Shown here: one piece after another, positions 17,570-26,415 of the stretch
Layout: every line of letters starts with the position of its first letter
Numbering within the stretch: the first letter of the stretch is position 1
Source of the DNA: Streptomyces sp. SID4985
Lineage (GTDB): Bacteria > Actinomycetota > Actinomycetes > Streptomycetales > Streptomycetaceae
DNA: 46,449 nucleotides
Reading direction: 5' to 3'
Assembly: GCF_009863025.1 (NCBI RefSeq)
Contig: NZ_WWIR01000279.1
Span: 1 to 46,449, forward strand
Made by a program: the position numbers and the translations under genes
The notes under the pieces: model-generated
Databases searched by the model: none
What the model was told of the DNA's origin: nothing
Seen by the model: only the letters and a program-made list of their open reading frames with translations

Positions 17570-18606
17570 GCCTGTGCTCCCTTCGCCTCCGGTGCCGCCG
17601 TGATCCCTGCCCCGATGGGTGCCACGGAGAACGTCGGGGCGCCCCGCCGGGCCCGTGCGCTGCCGATCGCATAGCCGCCGGCCGCCGTGAGCACGCCCGC
17701 GACGATCGCGCCCGCGCGGCCCGCGCCGCCCGCTCTGCCGAGCAGCGCGTCCCGCAGCCCGCGCACCACGCCGACGGGCAACACCCGTGTCGTGTAACGC
17801 CGTTCGGACTCCAGTCCCTTGTCGGCGCCGACGCTGCGGGCCACCAGCGCCTTCGACAGCCCCTCCGCGTAGGTGCGGGTGCGGAAGTAGGCGAAGCGCT
17901 CGCGGGCCTTCGGCACCCGGTGGTGGATGACCGCGCGGTCGTCGACGAGCAGGACGGCGTCCGGGCGGGCCCGGGTGAGCCGGATGCACAGCTCCGTCTC
18001 CTCGCAGCCCAGCGGGCGGCGGTCGCCGTCCCGGCCGATGCCGGTGGCGAAGCCGCCCGCCGCCTCGAACGCCGTACGCCGGAAGGAGGCGTTGCCACCG
18101 AGGACGTTGCGCACCCGGACCCGGCCCGGTGCCAGGCCCCGGTAGCTGCAGCCGACGACCCAGTCGAACTCCTCCGGGAACCAGTCCGGCCGCCGCCCCG
18201 ACGCCCACACCGGGACCGTACGGCCGCCGACCGCCAGGACGCGCGGGTCGGCGTACCCCTCCGCGAAGTGGCGCAGCCAGTCGCGTTCGGCCACGGCGTC
18301 GTCGTCGAGGAAGGCGATGACCTCGCCGTGCGAGGCGCCGATGCCGGTGTTGCGGCCCGAAGACAGGCCGCGCGGACCGGCGTTGGCGAGGACGCGGACG
18401 GGGCCGGTGGTGTTCCCCCCGCCGGAGTCCCCGTCCTTGAACTCCCGTGCCAGCCGCTCCAGCAGCGCCGGGTTGTGGTCCACGACGAGGAGTGTCTCCA
18501 GCGCCGGGTACGACTGCGTGCGCACCGAGGAGACCGCCGCGAGGATGTCCTCCCAGCGGTCCTCGGTGTACACACAGATCACGACGGAGATGCCGGGATC
18601 TCTCAA
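17566..18606 (-). CDS. GT2 family glycosyltransferase
   Basis: A 346-residue GT-A glycosyltransferase: ISVVICVYTEDR at the N terminus (nucleotide binding), GLSSGRNTGIGASHGEVIAFLDDDAV with the DxD-type metal motif, and GCEETELCIRL as the acceptor/base region. The C-terminal part has a weakly hydrophobic segment that may touch the membrane. The start is TTG 18606, supported by GGGGAGAG about 6 bases upstream and by overlap with the stop of the previous gene (TTGA). It probably adds a sugar to the glycan built by this operon. Confidence 0.85.
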   Translation of the reverse strand: MRDPGISVVICVYTEDRWEDILAAVSSVRTQSYPALETLLVVDHNPALLERLAREFKDGDSGGGNTTGPVRVLANAGPRGLSSGRNTGIGASHGEVIAFLDDDAVAERDWLRHFAEGYADPRVLAVGGRTVPVWASGRRPDWFPEEFDWVVGCSYRGLAPGRVRVRNVLGGNASFRRTAFEAAGGFATGIGRDGDRRPLGCEETELCIRLTRARPDAVLLVDDRAVIHHRVPKARERFAYFRTRTYAEGLSKALVARSVGADKGLESERRYTTRVLPVGVVRGLRDALLGRAGGAGRAGAIVAGVLTAAGGYAIGSARARRGAPTFSVAPIGAGITAAPEAKGAQA

Positions 18607-19424
18607 GACAGCTCTCCCCGCACGGAGTTCGCCAGCGCGGCGGCCCGGCGCTCACGGCGCAGGGCACGGCGGTTGGACCGCTCCTGGAGGATGACCCGCA
18701 GCACCCGCAGCCCGTCGCGCACGGCCCGCAGATTGCTGGCGCCGTGGATGCGCAGATACTCGTGGCTCGGGATCTCCTGGACCCTGAGGCCCGCCTTGAC
18801 CACTCTGATGTTCATCAGGGTCTCGACCTCGAAGCCGGTGCAGTCGAGGTCGATCTTGTCCAGGCAGTGCCGCCAGAAGGCGTTGTAGCCGTAGCACAGG
18901 TCGGTGTAGCGGGCGCCGAACTTGCGGTTGACGACCGTGCACAGCGCCCAGTTGCCGAGCCGGCGGATCAGGGTCATGTCATCGGTGCCGCCGCCGTTGG
19001 CGAACCGCGAGCCCTTGGCGAAGTCGGCGCCGGAGACCAGCGCGGAGACGTACGACACGATCTCGTTGCCGTCGGCCGAGCCGTCCGCGTCGACCATCAC
19101 GATGATGTCGCCGGAGCAGGCCGCGAAGCCGCTGATCAGGGCATCCCCCTTGCCCTTGCCCCGCTGCCCGACGACCTTGACGCCGGGCCACAGCGAACGC
19201 GCCACCTCCACGGTGTCGTCGGTGGAGTTGCCGTCGACCAGGACCACTTCGTGGATCCAGTCCGGCAGGGTCTTGAAGACGTACGGCAGGTTCTCCGCCT
19301 CGTTCATGGCGGGAATGACCACGCTGACCGGCGGAGTGATCGCCAGATGCGAGGAGATGGGCCGATAGGAGCCCGCGACCACGGGCTCGGGGCCCTGACT
19401 GGACATGGGCAGAACGGAACTCAT
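18603..19424 (-). CDS. GT2 DPM1-like glycosyltransferase
   Basis: A 273-residue glycosyltransferase resembling polyprenyl-phosphate sugar synthases: PVSVVIPAMNEAENLPYVFKTLP, EVVLVDGNSTDDT, GKGKGDALISGF, and IIVMVDADGSADG with the catalytic DxD. No C-terminal membrane helices. It likely charges a lipid carrier or starts the glycan. It is the first gene of the operon running to 12991; ATG 19424 is taken as start, with a GAGAGGGA about 12 bases upstream. A second ATG six codons in is possible. Confidence 0.87.
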   Translation of the reverse strand: MSSVLPMSSQGPEPVVAGSYRPISSHLAITPPVSVVIPAMNEAENLPYVFKTLPDWIHEVVLVDGNSTDDTVEVARSLWPGVKVVGQRGKGKGDALISGFAACSGDIIVMVDADGSADGNEIVSYVSALVSGADFAKGSRFANGGGTDDMTLIRRLGNWALCTVVNRKFGARYTDLCYGYNAFWRHCLDKIDLDCTGFEVETLMNIRVVKAGLRVQEIPSHEYLRIHGASNLRAVRDGLRVLRVILQERSNRRALRRERRAAALANSVRGELS

Positions 19425-19815
19425 GACGGTGTGATCCCTCTCGTCCGGCGGACCGCCCGCCCCTGGGCGGCCCGGCTCTGTGTCCGGTTCGAAAGGGGGG
19501 TACTCACCCTCGGCACGGCGAAGAGCGGTCTGCCGTGTACAAGGACGAGCTGGCAAAGCTGCCGGTCTGCCGACGTGCGGGCAGCCGGTCGCGCGGCCCG
19601 GCCCGGTCACCTGAAGCGGTCACCGAGCACGGCACCCCCCTACCGCGCCCCGCCTCGGAATGTCGCCGGTCCTGAGCCCTCCCCTGAACCGAGTGCGACC
19701 GACCGATGCGGGTGAGATGTACGACGGTATTGACGATTGAACACGAATGGCAAGGTGTGGACGTGGCCTCACCTTTTTGTTGGTCTGTCCGTTACACAAC
19801 CTTGGCCCATGTTCC
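19425..19815. other. Long intergenic region before the glycan operon
   Basis: No gene is convincing in these 391 bases. They should hold the minus-strand promoter of the glycosyltransferase operon. An imperfect GC hairpin lies at about 19562-19587, and AAGGTG (19752-19757) with CACCTT (19770-19775) forms a 6-bp stem followed by Ts on the + strand. Neither is assigned a function. Confidence 0.5.
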
Positions 19816-20202
19816 TCATTCCGGCAGCCGTTTTCCCGAACTCGCCTTCATACGACGGAAGATGACCAGAAAGAGCAGCAGGCTCAGCCCGGTCACGGCT
19901 ACGATCCCGCCCCGCACCGACCAGCGGTGCACGGCGAGCATGGCCTGCGCCACGAGCATGTCGAGGACGACCGCCCCCGCGAGCGCGGCGACGAGCCGGC
20001 CGTAGACGTCCAGGCCGCGCAGGGCGAGCCAGATCGCCGCGGCCGGTGCGGTCAGCAGGAAGAACAGGGTCGACGGACCGCGCAACGGCGTGTGCGCGTC
20101 CGTGAGCGCGAGCAGCGCGCCGCATCCGGCGACGGCCGTCGCGGCGCCCGCGAGCAGTGAACTCGTGTTGCCCGACGATGACTTGACAGAAATTGACCGC
20201 AT
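19816..20202 (-). CDS. Small four-helix membrane protein
   Basis: A 128-residue protein with about four hydrophobic segments (LLAGAATAVAGCGALLAL, TLFFLLTAPAAAIWLAL, LVAALAGAVVLDMLVAQAML, GGIVAVTGLSLLLFLVIF) and a basic C-terminal tail. I recognise no catalytic motif. It is upstream of, and in the same direction as, the glycan operon but 391 bases away, so cotranscription is not assured. ATG 20202 is chosen because upstream in-frame sequence is basic, non-hydrophobic and unlike a membrane protein start. Confidence 0.65.
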   Translation of the reverse strand: MRSISVKSSSGNTSSLLAGAATAVAGCGALLALTDAHTPLRGPSTLFFLLTAPAAAIWLALRGLDVYGRLVAALAGAVVLDMLVAQAMLAVHRWSVRGGIVAVTGLSLLLFLVIFRRMKASSGKRLPE

Positions 20203-20508
20203 GGGCCGACTTGCCCCCCGACGCGCCGGATGCCGGGCTTCAATGTGTCCTAGGCGTGTGCGGGCCGTCAAGACGGCCTGTGCCGCACGTGCGTTCCCGT
20301 GACGGGCGTGAACTCCGTGACGAAGACGCTTATGTGATGTGCCGTCAACACGTCTGTAAAGCCTGCGCAATATGTGGGGCCGTGAAGTTCCTGGGGCGAT
20401 CCTGTCGAGAGATAGTTGAGAGCCAAATAGTTTTGGCATGAACACTTCCGATCAACGCGCGTAGCCGGTACCACAGTTGCGGCAGAGATCCTGCTAAAGG
20501 GAGGTTCC
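20203..20508. other. Divergent intergenic region before SGNH lipase
   Basis: These 306 bases separate the small membrane protein gene from the SGNH lipase gene and hold no convincing coding region. They contain the palindrome at 20422-20437 and a lower-GC stretch (20320-20440) where a promoter is likely, but no clear consensus hexamers stand out. Confidence 0.5.
20422..20437. promoter_or_regulatory. Palindromic operator candidate of SGNH lipase
   Basis: GCCAAATAGTTTTGGC has perfect 6-bp arms around TAGT, lies 71 bases before the lipase start in an AT-richer patch, and so resembles a regulator binding site. The cognate regulator is unknown. Confidence 0.45.
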
Positions 20509-21303
20509 ATGAGACGTACCCGACTTGCGGCATACGTGACTTCACTCCTCCTCGCCACCGGCCTCGGGATGGCCGGAGCCGGACAGGCCCAGGCCGCCGG
20601 TGGCGGCTATGTGGCGCTCGGCGACTCCTACTCCTCCGGAGTCGGCTCGGGCAGCTACATCAGCTCCAGCGGTGACTGCGACCGCAGCACCAAGGCGTAC
20701 CCCTACCTCTGGAACGCCGCGCACGCCCCGTCCTCGTTCGCCTTCAACGCCTGCTCGGGCGCCCGCACCGACGAGGTGCTCGCCAACCAGCTCGGCTCCC
20801 TCAACTCCTCGACCGGACTGGTGTCCATCACCATCGGCGGCAACGACGCCGGGTTCGCCGACGTCATGACCACCTGCGTCATCCAGTCCGACAGCACCTG
20901 CCTGTCCCGCATCAACACCGCGCGGGCGTACATCGACTCCACGCTCCCCGGCAAGCTCGACGCCGTCTACAACCAGATCAGCGCCCGCGCCCCGTCCGCC
21001 CGGGTCGTCGTCATCGGCTACCCCCGCTTCTACCTCCTCGGGCAGAGCTGCCTCGGCCTCTCCGAGACCAAGCGGTCCGCCATAAACGGCGCGGCCGACT
21101 ACATCAACAGCGCCATCCAGAAGCGAGCCCAGGCCCACGGCTTCGTCTTCGGCGACGTCCGCAACACGTTCTCCGGCCACGAGATCTGCTCCGGAAACTC
21201 CTGGCTGCACAGCGTCGACTGGCTCGACATCGGCGAGTCCTACCACCCCACGGCCGCCGGACAGTCCGGTGGCTATCTCCCCGTCCTCACCAACGCGGCC
21301 TGA
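20509..21303 (+). CDS. Secreted SGNH-hydrolase lipase/phospholipase
   Basis: A 264-residue extracellular lipase of the SGNH/GDSL family, matching the Streptomyces rimosus-type lipase/phospholipase group. Residues 1-30 form a signal peptide (LLLATGLGMAGAGQAQAA). Block I is YVALGDSYSSG with nucleophile Ser40; block III is GGND at 110-113; the catalytic His is His246 in SYHPTAAG. Six Cys residues fit three disulfides. The gene has a strong ribosome binding site (AAAGGGAGG ending about 6 bases before ATG). It converges on the kinase gene. Confidence 0.92.
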   Translation: MRRTRLAAYVTSLLLATGLGMAGAGQAQAAGGGYVALGDSYSSGVGSGSYISSSGDCDRSTKAYPYLWNAAHAPSSFAFNACSGARTDEVLANQLGSLNSSTGLVSITIGGNDAGFADVMTTCVIQSDSTCLSRINTARAYIDSTLPGKLDAVYNQISARAPSARVVVIGYPRFYLLGQSCLGLSETKRSAINGAADYINSAIQKRAQAHGFVFGDVRNTFSGHEICSGNSWLHSVDWLDIGESYHPTAAGQSGGYLPVLTNAA

Positions 21304-21335
21304 CCCTCACGGGTGAATCCGCCGCTGACGGGCGT

Positions 21336-21362
21336 CCCTTGTAAGGGTGACCCTTGTGAGGG
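21336..21362. terminator. Twin small palindromes between convergent genes
   Basis: CCCTTGTAAGGG (21336-21347) and CCCTTGTGAGGG (21351-21362) are near-identical 12-mers with self-complementary ends in the 70-base gap between the lipase and kinase stops. Their arms could also cross-pair, giving a bidirectional terminator. The stems are short. Confidence 0.4.
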
Positions 21363-21373
21363 CGAGCGGCTCG

Positions 21374-23041
21374 TCAGGGTGAGTACGTAGCCGAAGCGGA
21401 GGCCCCGTCCGTCGGGGTCTCCGTCGTCGCCGTCCGGCACGTCACCGAGAACGGCACCTGATTCGACTCCGCCTTCACCGGCGAGCGCACCTCCACGCCG
21501 ATCGCGTTCTCGATCGTCCCGCTGTCCGACCAGGTCGTCACGGTCACCCGCACCCGCTTGGTCAGCTCCCCGCCCTCCGGGAACGACAGCGTCCGCCAGC
21601 CGTCGTCCGGCAGCGAGCCGTGCGCGAGCCGCCAGCGGTACTCCACCTGGGCGGGCACCCTCCCCACCGTGAACGTCGCCGTGAACGCGGGCGCGCCGTC
21701 CTCCGGCGGCGGGCAGGTGTCGTCGTACTCCGTGTGTTCCCCCGCCACCGTGACGTGCACGGACTGGGCCGGGGCACTGCTCGCCGGGCTGCTGCTGGTG
21801 CGCGTGGGCGGGGGCGCGGCGGTCTTGGTGTTCCGGGTGGGGGAGCGGCTCGTGGTGCTGGTGGTGGTCGGGCTTCCGCCGGACTTGCCCTCGTCGCCCC
21901 GCTTCCCGTTGTCGCGGTCCAGGAGGGCGTAGGTGAGACCGGCCACGGCCAGGACGAGCGCGAGCACGCCCGCGATCAGGGCGACACGGGCGCCACCGCT
22001 GGTGGTCGGCTGCGGCCTTGTTTCCCCTCCGGCGGCTCCGGTTCCGGCTCCGGCTGCGACCCCGGCTCCGGCCGCCGCTCCCGCTCCCGCACCCGCGAGG
22101 GGGGTCGTGGGCCGGGGCGGGGTGGGTGTGGGTGGCTGTGGGGTCCAGACGGTGGGGGCGTACGGCACGGTGGGCAGCGTCTCGGTACGCGGTGTGCCGC
22201 CCGCCGCGACGAGGCGCAGGTCCTGCTCGGCACGCCCGGCGGGGAGACGCTCGGCCGGGTCCTTGCGCAGCAGGCCCTCCAGGACCGGCGTCAGCGGACC
22301 GGCCCGGCGCGGCTCCGGCAACTCGTCCTCGACCACCGAGCGCAGCGTGTTGAGCGGGGTGTCCCGGCGGAACGGCGAGCCGCCCTCGACGGCCGCGTAC
22401 AGCAGCACACCCAGCGACCACAGGTCCGACTCCGGTCCCGGCGTACGCCCCAACGCCCTCTCCGGCGGCAGGAATTCGGGTGAGCCGATCACTTCGCCGG
22501 TCATGGTGATGGCGGAACTGCCCTCCACCGTGGCGATGCCGAAGTCGGTCAGCACCACGCGGCCGTCCTCGGCGAGCAGTACGTTCGCCGGCTTCACGTC
22601 CCGGTGCAGCACCCCGGCGCTGTGCGCGGCGCGCAGCGCGGCCAGGACCTCGGCGCCGATCCGTGCCGCCCGGTCCGGGGGCAGCGGTCCGTCCGCCTCC
22701 AGCGCGTCCGCGAGCGACCGGCCGCGCACCAGCTCCATCACGATCCAGGGGCGGCCGCCCTCCATCGCCACGTCGTACACCGTGACCACGTTGCGGTGCG
22801 AGACACGGGCCGCCGCCCACGCCTCGCGCTCCAGCCTGGCGTACATCCGCTCCACGTCGGAGGCGGGCAGACCCGCCGGGGCCCGCACCTCCTTGACGGC
22901 CACGTCACGGTGCAGCACCTCGTCACGGGCGCGCCACACCGTGCCCATGCCGCCCTGGCCCAGCGGGGACAGCAGACGGTAGCGGCCCGCGATCAAACGG
23001 TCGCGTCCCGGTTCTTCTGACACGGGCGCCCCCCACGGCAT
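21374..23041 (-). CDS. Receptor-type Ser/Thr protein kinase (PknB family)
   Basis: A 555-residue transmembrane kinase. The cytoplasmic kinase domain (about 20-280) has glycine loop LGQGGMGTVW, ATP-binding Lys50 (VAVKEV), Glu72, catalytic loop HRDVKPAN (146-153), DFG 166-168 and the PPE-type activation-segment end (SPEFLPPER). A Pro- and Ala/Gly-rich juxtamembrane region follows, then a membrane helix (352-374), a Ser/Thr-rich stalk and an extracellular beta-rich domain with two Cys (DTCPPPED and VTCRT). No PASTA repeats. GGGGAGGA lies about 10 bases before ATG 23041; GTG 23023 is an alternative. It starts only 27 bases after the transporter gene, so it may be the fourth gene of the DUF4331 operon. 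Confidence 0.9.
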   Translation of the reverse strand: MPWGAPVSEEPGRDRLIAGRYRLLSPLGQGGMGTVWRARDEVLHRDVAVKEVRAPAGLPASDVERMYARLEREAWAAARVSHRNVVTVYDVAMEGGRPWIVMELVRGRSLADALEADGPLPPDRAARIGAEVLAALRAAHSAGVLHRDVKPANVLLAEDGRVVLTDFGIATVEGSSAITMTGEVIGSPEFLPPERALGRTPGPESDLWSLGVLLYAAVEGGSPFRRDTPLNTLRSVVEDELPEPRRAGPLTPVLEGLLRKDPAERLPAGRAEQDLRLVAAGGTPRTETLPTVPYAPTVWTPQPPTPTPPRPTTPLAGAGAGAAAGAGVAAGAGTGAAGGETRPQPTTSGGARVALIAGVLALVLAVAGLTYALLDRDNGKRGDEGKSGGSPTTTSTTSRSPTRNTKTAAPPPTRTSSSPASSAPAQSVHVTVAGEHTEYDDTCPPPEDGAPAFTATFTVGRVPAQVEYRWRLAHGSLPDDGWRTLSFPEGGELTKRVRVTVTTWSDSGTIENAIGVEVRSPVKAESNQVPFSVTCRTATTETPTDGASASATYSP

Positions 23042-23068
23042 CTCGCGCGATTCCTCCCCAAAAGTAGC

Positions 23069-24832
23069 TCAGCCGAAGGCCGTTGCGACCCCCTTGAGCA
23101 TCAATCCGGCGCCCAGGGCCACGACGGTCAGCGCAGAGGCGAGCGGGAGTGAGCGGCGGGCCAGGGCGGTCAGGGGGTGGGCGGTGCGGCGCGGGTGACG
23201 GTCGAGGAGCCGGTTCACCCGTGAGCCCAGCCGGACGACGGCGAAGCCCGCCGCAGTCAGCGTCAGCGCGAGCCCGGCACCGTACGCGACGACGAGCAGC
23301 AGCCCGAACCAGGCGTGCCCGAGCGCCGCCGCCCCGACCAGCACGACGACCGCGGAGGGGCTGGGCACGAGACCACCGGCGAAGCCGAGCAGGATCGTGC
23401 CGCGGAGGGTGGGGGCGGTGGGGTGGGAGTGGGTGTGGCCGTTGTGGGTGTGGACGAGGGTGTGGGGGGCGTCTGCGTGGGGGTGAGGGTGGGGGTGGTC
23501 GTGGGTGTGCGGGTGGTCGTGCGCATGTGTGGCGTCCACATGGTGGTCGTGGGTATGTGCCGCGCCCACATGGTGCTCATGCACATGTGTCCCGCCCACA
23601 TGGTGCTCGTGCACATGGTGATCGCCCCGAGCGTGTTCGTGCCCCGCGCCCACCAGGGCCAACGGACGGGACTCCGCGTGCTGATGGGCGTGGGGGTGCG
23701 GGTGCTCGTGATCGTGCTCGTGACCGTGGTCATGGTGGTGGTCGTGCCCATGGTCATGCCCGTGCGCGTGCTCGTGTCCGTGCTCGTGCCCCGCGAGCCC
23801 GCGCCCCCGCCACGCCTTCCGTACCAGCGTCGCCCCCGCCACCAGCACGAGCGCGCCGCTCGCCACGCCCAGCCAGGCGATCACCGAGGGGGCCGCGGCG
23901 GAGCCCGCCGTGACCAGGACGCCGAGGCCGACCACGCCCAGGGTGTGGGTGACGGTCACCGAGGCGGCGAGGGGGAGGACGTCCCGCATGCGGGCCCGGC
24001 CGCCCCGCGCGGCGGCGGCCGCGGCCATCATGGTCTTGCCGTGTCCCGGGGCGAGCGCGTGCATCGCGCCGAGCACGACCGCGATGAGCAGCGCCAGCGC
24101 GGCGAAGCCGACGGTCAGGTGATGCCGGGCGACCAGGTCGTTCAGGGCCTGGGTCCAGCGGTCGGCGCCGCGCGGCAGCACCGAGGCGGCGGGCGCGTCC
24201 CGTTCCGCCGACAGGGCCGCGCCGCCGGGCCGTACCCCCAGCCGTGCGGTGGAGGTGTCGGCGGGGGAGGACAGCAACTGTGCCGGGTACTGGGTGAGTT
24301 CGTGGGAGACCGACTTCGACGGCACGTCGGAGCGGGTCAGCGTCACCCGGTCGCCCCGCGCGGTGATCTCCCGCCAGCCGGGCCCGGAGGACACCCCCGC
24401 GCTGTGGAAGCCGACGGTCAGCGTCGCGCCCTTGGGCAGCGGGGCCCGCTCCGCGCACTCGACGCGCAGGGTCTCGAGCCCCGCCTGCCCCGGCCGCAGC
24501 CGTGCCGTGGCCGAGGTGACGGTGAGCGCGACGGGGCGCCCGTCGACGGTGAGCCTGCTGCCCTGAGCCGCCGTAGCGCAGCGCTGCCGGGCCCACTCCG
24601 TCGTGCCCAGTCGTTCGAGGTCGGGCTTGGCCTGGGTCGCCGGGATCTCCGCCAGGTCCTCGACATGGGTGACGCGCAGCTCGCCGGGGGCGGCCACGAG
24701 ACCGTCGTAGTGGTTGACGGTGAAGTTGCCGAGCGGGTGCGCGCTCGCGGCCGTCGCCGGGCCGAGCGCGAGGGCGCAGGCACCGGTGAGGACGGCGGCG
24801 GCGACGGCCAACGGGCGGCGGAGTGAGGTCAC
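23069..24832 (-). CDS. RcnA-like metal transporter with giant His-rich loop
   Basis: A 587-residue polytopic protein. A signal peptide (1-31, ending ASA before HPLGNFTVNHYDG) precedes an extracytoplasmic domain of about 200 residues. The transport domain then begins with helices carrying HALAPGHGKTMMAA (258-271), which matches the RcnA nickel/cobalt exporter signature HxxxPGHxKT. Between helices, residues 349-470 hold about 50 histidines in 122 residues, partly as 10-residue repeats (407-446) built on HVHEHHVG. Three further helices close the protein. The likely role is nickel/cobalt or related divalent-metal transport, with the loop as buffer or sensor; direction is not certain. The start is GTG 24832, overlapping the TPR gene stop (GTGA). 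Confidence 0.8.
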   Translation of the reverse strand: MTSLRRPLAVAAAVLTGACALALGPATAASAHPLGNFTVNHYDGLVAAPGELRVTHVEDLAEIPATQAKPDLERLGTTEWARQRCATAAQGSRLTVDGRPVALTVTSATARLRPGQAGLETLRVECAERAPLPKGATLTVGFHSAGVSSGPGWREITARGDRVTLTRSDVPSKSVSHELTQYPAQLLSSPADTSTARLGVRPGGAALSAERDAPAASVLPRGADRWTQALNDLVARHHLTVGFAALALLIAVVLGAMHALAPGHGKTMMAAAAAARGGRARMRDVLPLAASVTVTHTLGVVGLGVLVTAGSAAAPSVIAWLGVASGALVLVAGATLVRKAWRGRGLAGHEHGHEHAHGHDHGHDHHHDHGHEHDHEHPHPHAHQHAESRPLALVGAGHEHARGDHHVHEHHVGGTHVHEHHVGAAHTHDHHVDATHAHDHPHTHDHPHPHPHADAPHTLVHTHNGHTHSHPTAPTLRGTILLGFAGGLVPSPSAVVVLVGAAALGHAWFGLLLVVAYGAGLALTLTAAGFAVVRLGSRVNRLLDRHPRRTAHPLTALARRSLPLASALTVVALGAGLMLKGVATAFG

Positions 24833-26379
24833 TTGGTGTCCTCCAGTGCCTTGCGGGCCGTGGCGGCGCCGAGCGGGGAGAAGCCGGGGTTGAGTTTCAG
24901 CGCGGACCGCAGCGAGGCGCGGCCCTCGCTCTTGTGGCCCGTGGCCAGTTCGATCACGCCGAGGTGGTAGCGGAAGAGGGCGTTGCGGTAGCCGGTGGCC
25001 GTCGCGCGTCGGGCGTACGAAAGCGCCTCGCGGTCCTGGCCGTTGACGTGCAGCGCCCAGGCCAGGGCGTCCGCCGTGTGCACGGTGTGGCGGCGGGCCC
25101 ACTCGGCGCGGGCCGCGCGCAGGGCGGCCTTCTTGTCGCCGTGATCGGCGGCGGCGAGCGCGGTGTCGAGGTCGGCGTCGACGCCGTTGGCGTGGGCGAT
25201 CGCGATCCACGCCTCGACCAACGCGTACTGGTCGTGCGCCCGTTCGCGGTCACCGGCGCCGCCGCGCGCCTCGTACAGCTCGCCGAGTTCGACCAGCGGG
25301 CCGGGCAGCGGGTAGCGCGCGACCACGAGTTCCATGCCCTTGATCGCCGCGGCCCGGTCCCCGCTCGCCGCCTGGGCGCGGGCGCGACCCTCCAGCGCGG
25401 GGAGGTAGTTCTCGTCGGCGGCGAGGGCGCGGGCGTAGGAGGTGAGGGCGGACTTGTAGTCACCCTGGTTCCAGGCGAGTTGGCCGAGCTGCGCGGCCAC
25501 GTACGCGATGTCGCCCTTCGACGTGGCGGCGCCGAGCGCCTGCTCCAGCACGCGCCGGGCCGCCGGTACGTCGCCGCGCAGCTCGCGGACATAGGCGTAC
25601 CGCGTGAACACGGGCACGCCCGGCTTGCGGGCGTCGGCGGTGTCGGCGGCGCGGGACGCGTCGTCGTACCGGCCGAGTTCCACCAGCGCGTCGATACGGG
25701 AGGACAACGCCCGTTCGCTGTAAGGGTTTTCGGCGAGCGCCCGGTCGGCGTTCGTGAGCGCTCCCTTGAAGTCGTGCCGGGCGGCGGCGAGCGCGGCCTG
25801 TCCGGCCAGCGCCTGATCGCTGTGCGGGGAGAGCGAGAGGGCCCGCTTCAACGCGGCCTGCGCCTGCGGGTACCGGGCCGGGTCCCCCTTGGTCCGCGCC
25901 TGCTCCACATAGGCGAGACCCAGCGTGGCCCATCCGTCGGAGTCCCTCGGCTGCGCCTTGAGATGCGCCTGCAGCGCGGCGATCGCCGCGTCCGGGTTCC
26001 CGCTCGCCAGCGCCCCCGGGTCAACGGCGGCCGAGACCGCCACGGCGGCCACCGGCGCCTTGTCCCGCGCGGCGCCGACAGCGATGGCACCTCCGGTGAC
26101 GGCGATGGCGAGCAGCACGGCGATCCCGGCCCGCTCCGCGATACGCCGGGTCCGTCGGGGCGTGTCGTCGGGGCGGTCGGCGGGGCGAGCGGGGGTGTCC
26201 TGCGCGGTGGGGGAGGGCTCCGCGGGCGGAATGCTCCCCGGCGCCTCGTCGGTGCCGACCCCCTCGACCGCCAGGGGCGCCCCGTCGCGCTCGACTTCCT
26301 CCGTCGTCAACTCCCCTTTGTCTGAGGTCGTTTCCTCGGTCGTTCCGCCGGAGGCCGTCTCGTTCACGCGCGGGGTCAT
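24829..26379 (-). CDS. Membrane-anchored TPR protein
   Basis: A 516-residue protein with an acidic, low-complexity N-terminal cytoplasmic region (1-75), one membrane helix (84-103), then an extracytoplasmic alpha-solenoid of tetratricopeptide-like repeats (for example DGWATLGLAYVEQARTKGDP, DQALAGQAALAAARHDFKGA, YLPALEGRARAQAASGDRAA, ALAWALHVNGQDREALSYAR). It has no enzyme motif and probably scaffolds other envelope proteins, most simply the DUF4331 protein and the transporter encoded beside it. ATG 26379 has GGAGAGG just upstream. It is translationally coupled to the transporter gene downstream and is separated from DUF4331 by a strong hairpin. Confidence 0.82.
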   Translation of the reverse strand: MTPRVNETASGGTTEETTSDKGELTTEEVERDGAPLAVEGVGTDEAPGSIPPAEPSPTAQDTPARPADRPDDTPRRTRRIAERAGIAVLLAIAVTGGAIAVGAARDKAPVAAVAVSAAVDPGALASGNPDAAIAALQAHLKAQPRDSDGWATLGLAYVEQARTKGDPARYPQAQAALKRALSLSPHSDQALAGQAALAAARHDFKGALTNADRALAENPYSERALSSRIDALVELGRYDDASRAADTADARKPGVPVFTRYAYVRELRGDVPAARRVLEQALGAATSKGDIAYVAAQLGQLAWNQGDYKSALTSYARALAADENYLPALEGRARAQAASGDRAAAIKGMELVVARYPLPGPLVELGELYEARGGAGDRERAHDQYALVEAWIAIAHANGVDADLDTALAAADHGDKKAALRAARAEWARRHTVHTADALAWALHVNGQDREALSYARRATATGYRNALFRYHLGVIELATGHKSEGRASLRSALKLNPGFSPLGAATARKALEDTK

Positions 26380-26415
26380 GCCCTCTCCAAGGTCACCTGA
26401 TGGGGTCGGAAAGAT

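Noticed and set aside
19706..20160. Short + strand open frames around the small membrane protein gene
   Set aside because: They have no ribosome binding site or recognisable product; the minus-strand frame gives a coherent four-helix protein.
23430..23760. Repeat-rich DNA resembling a repeat array
   Set aside because: The repeats are in-frame His codons (CAC/CAT) of the transporter loop, without spacers, so not CRISPR or a regulatory array.
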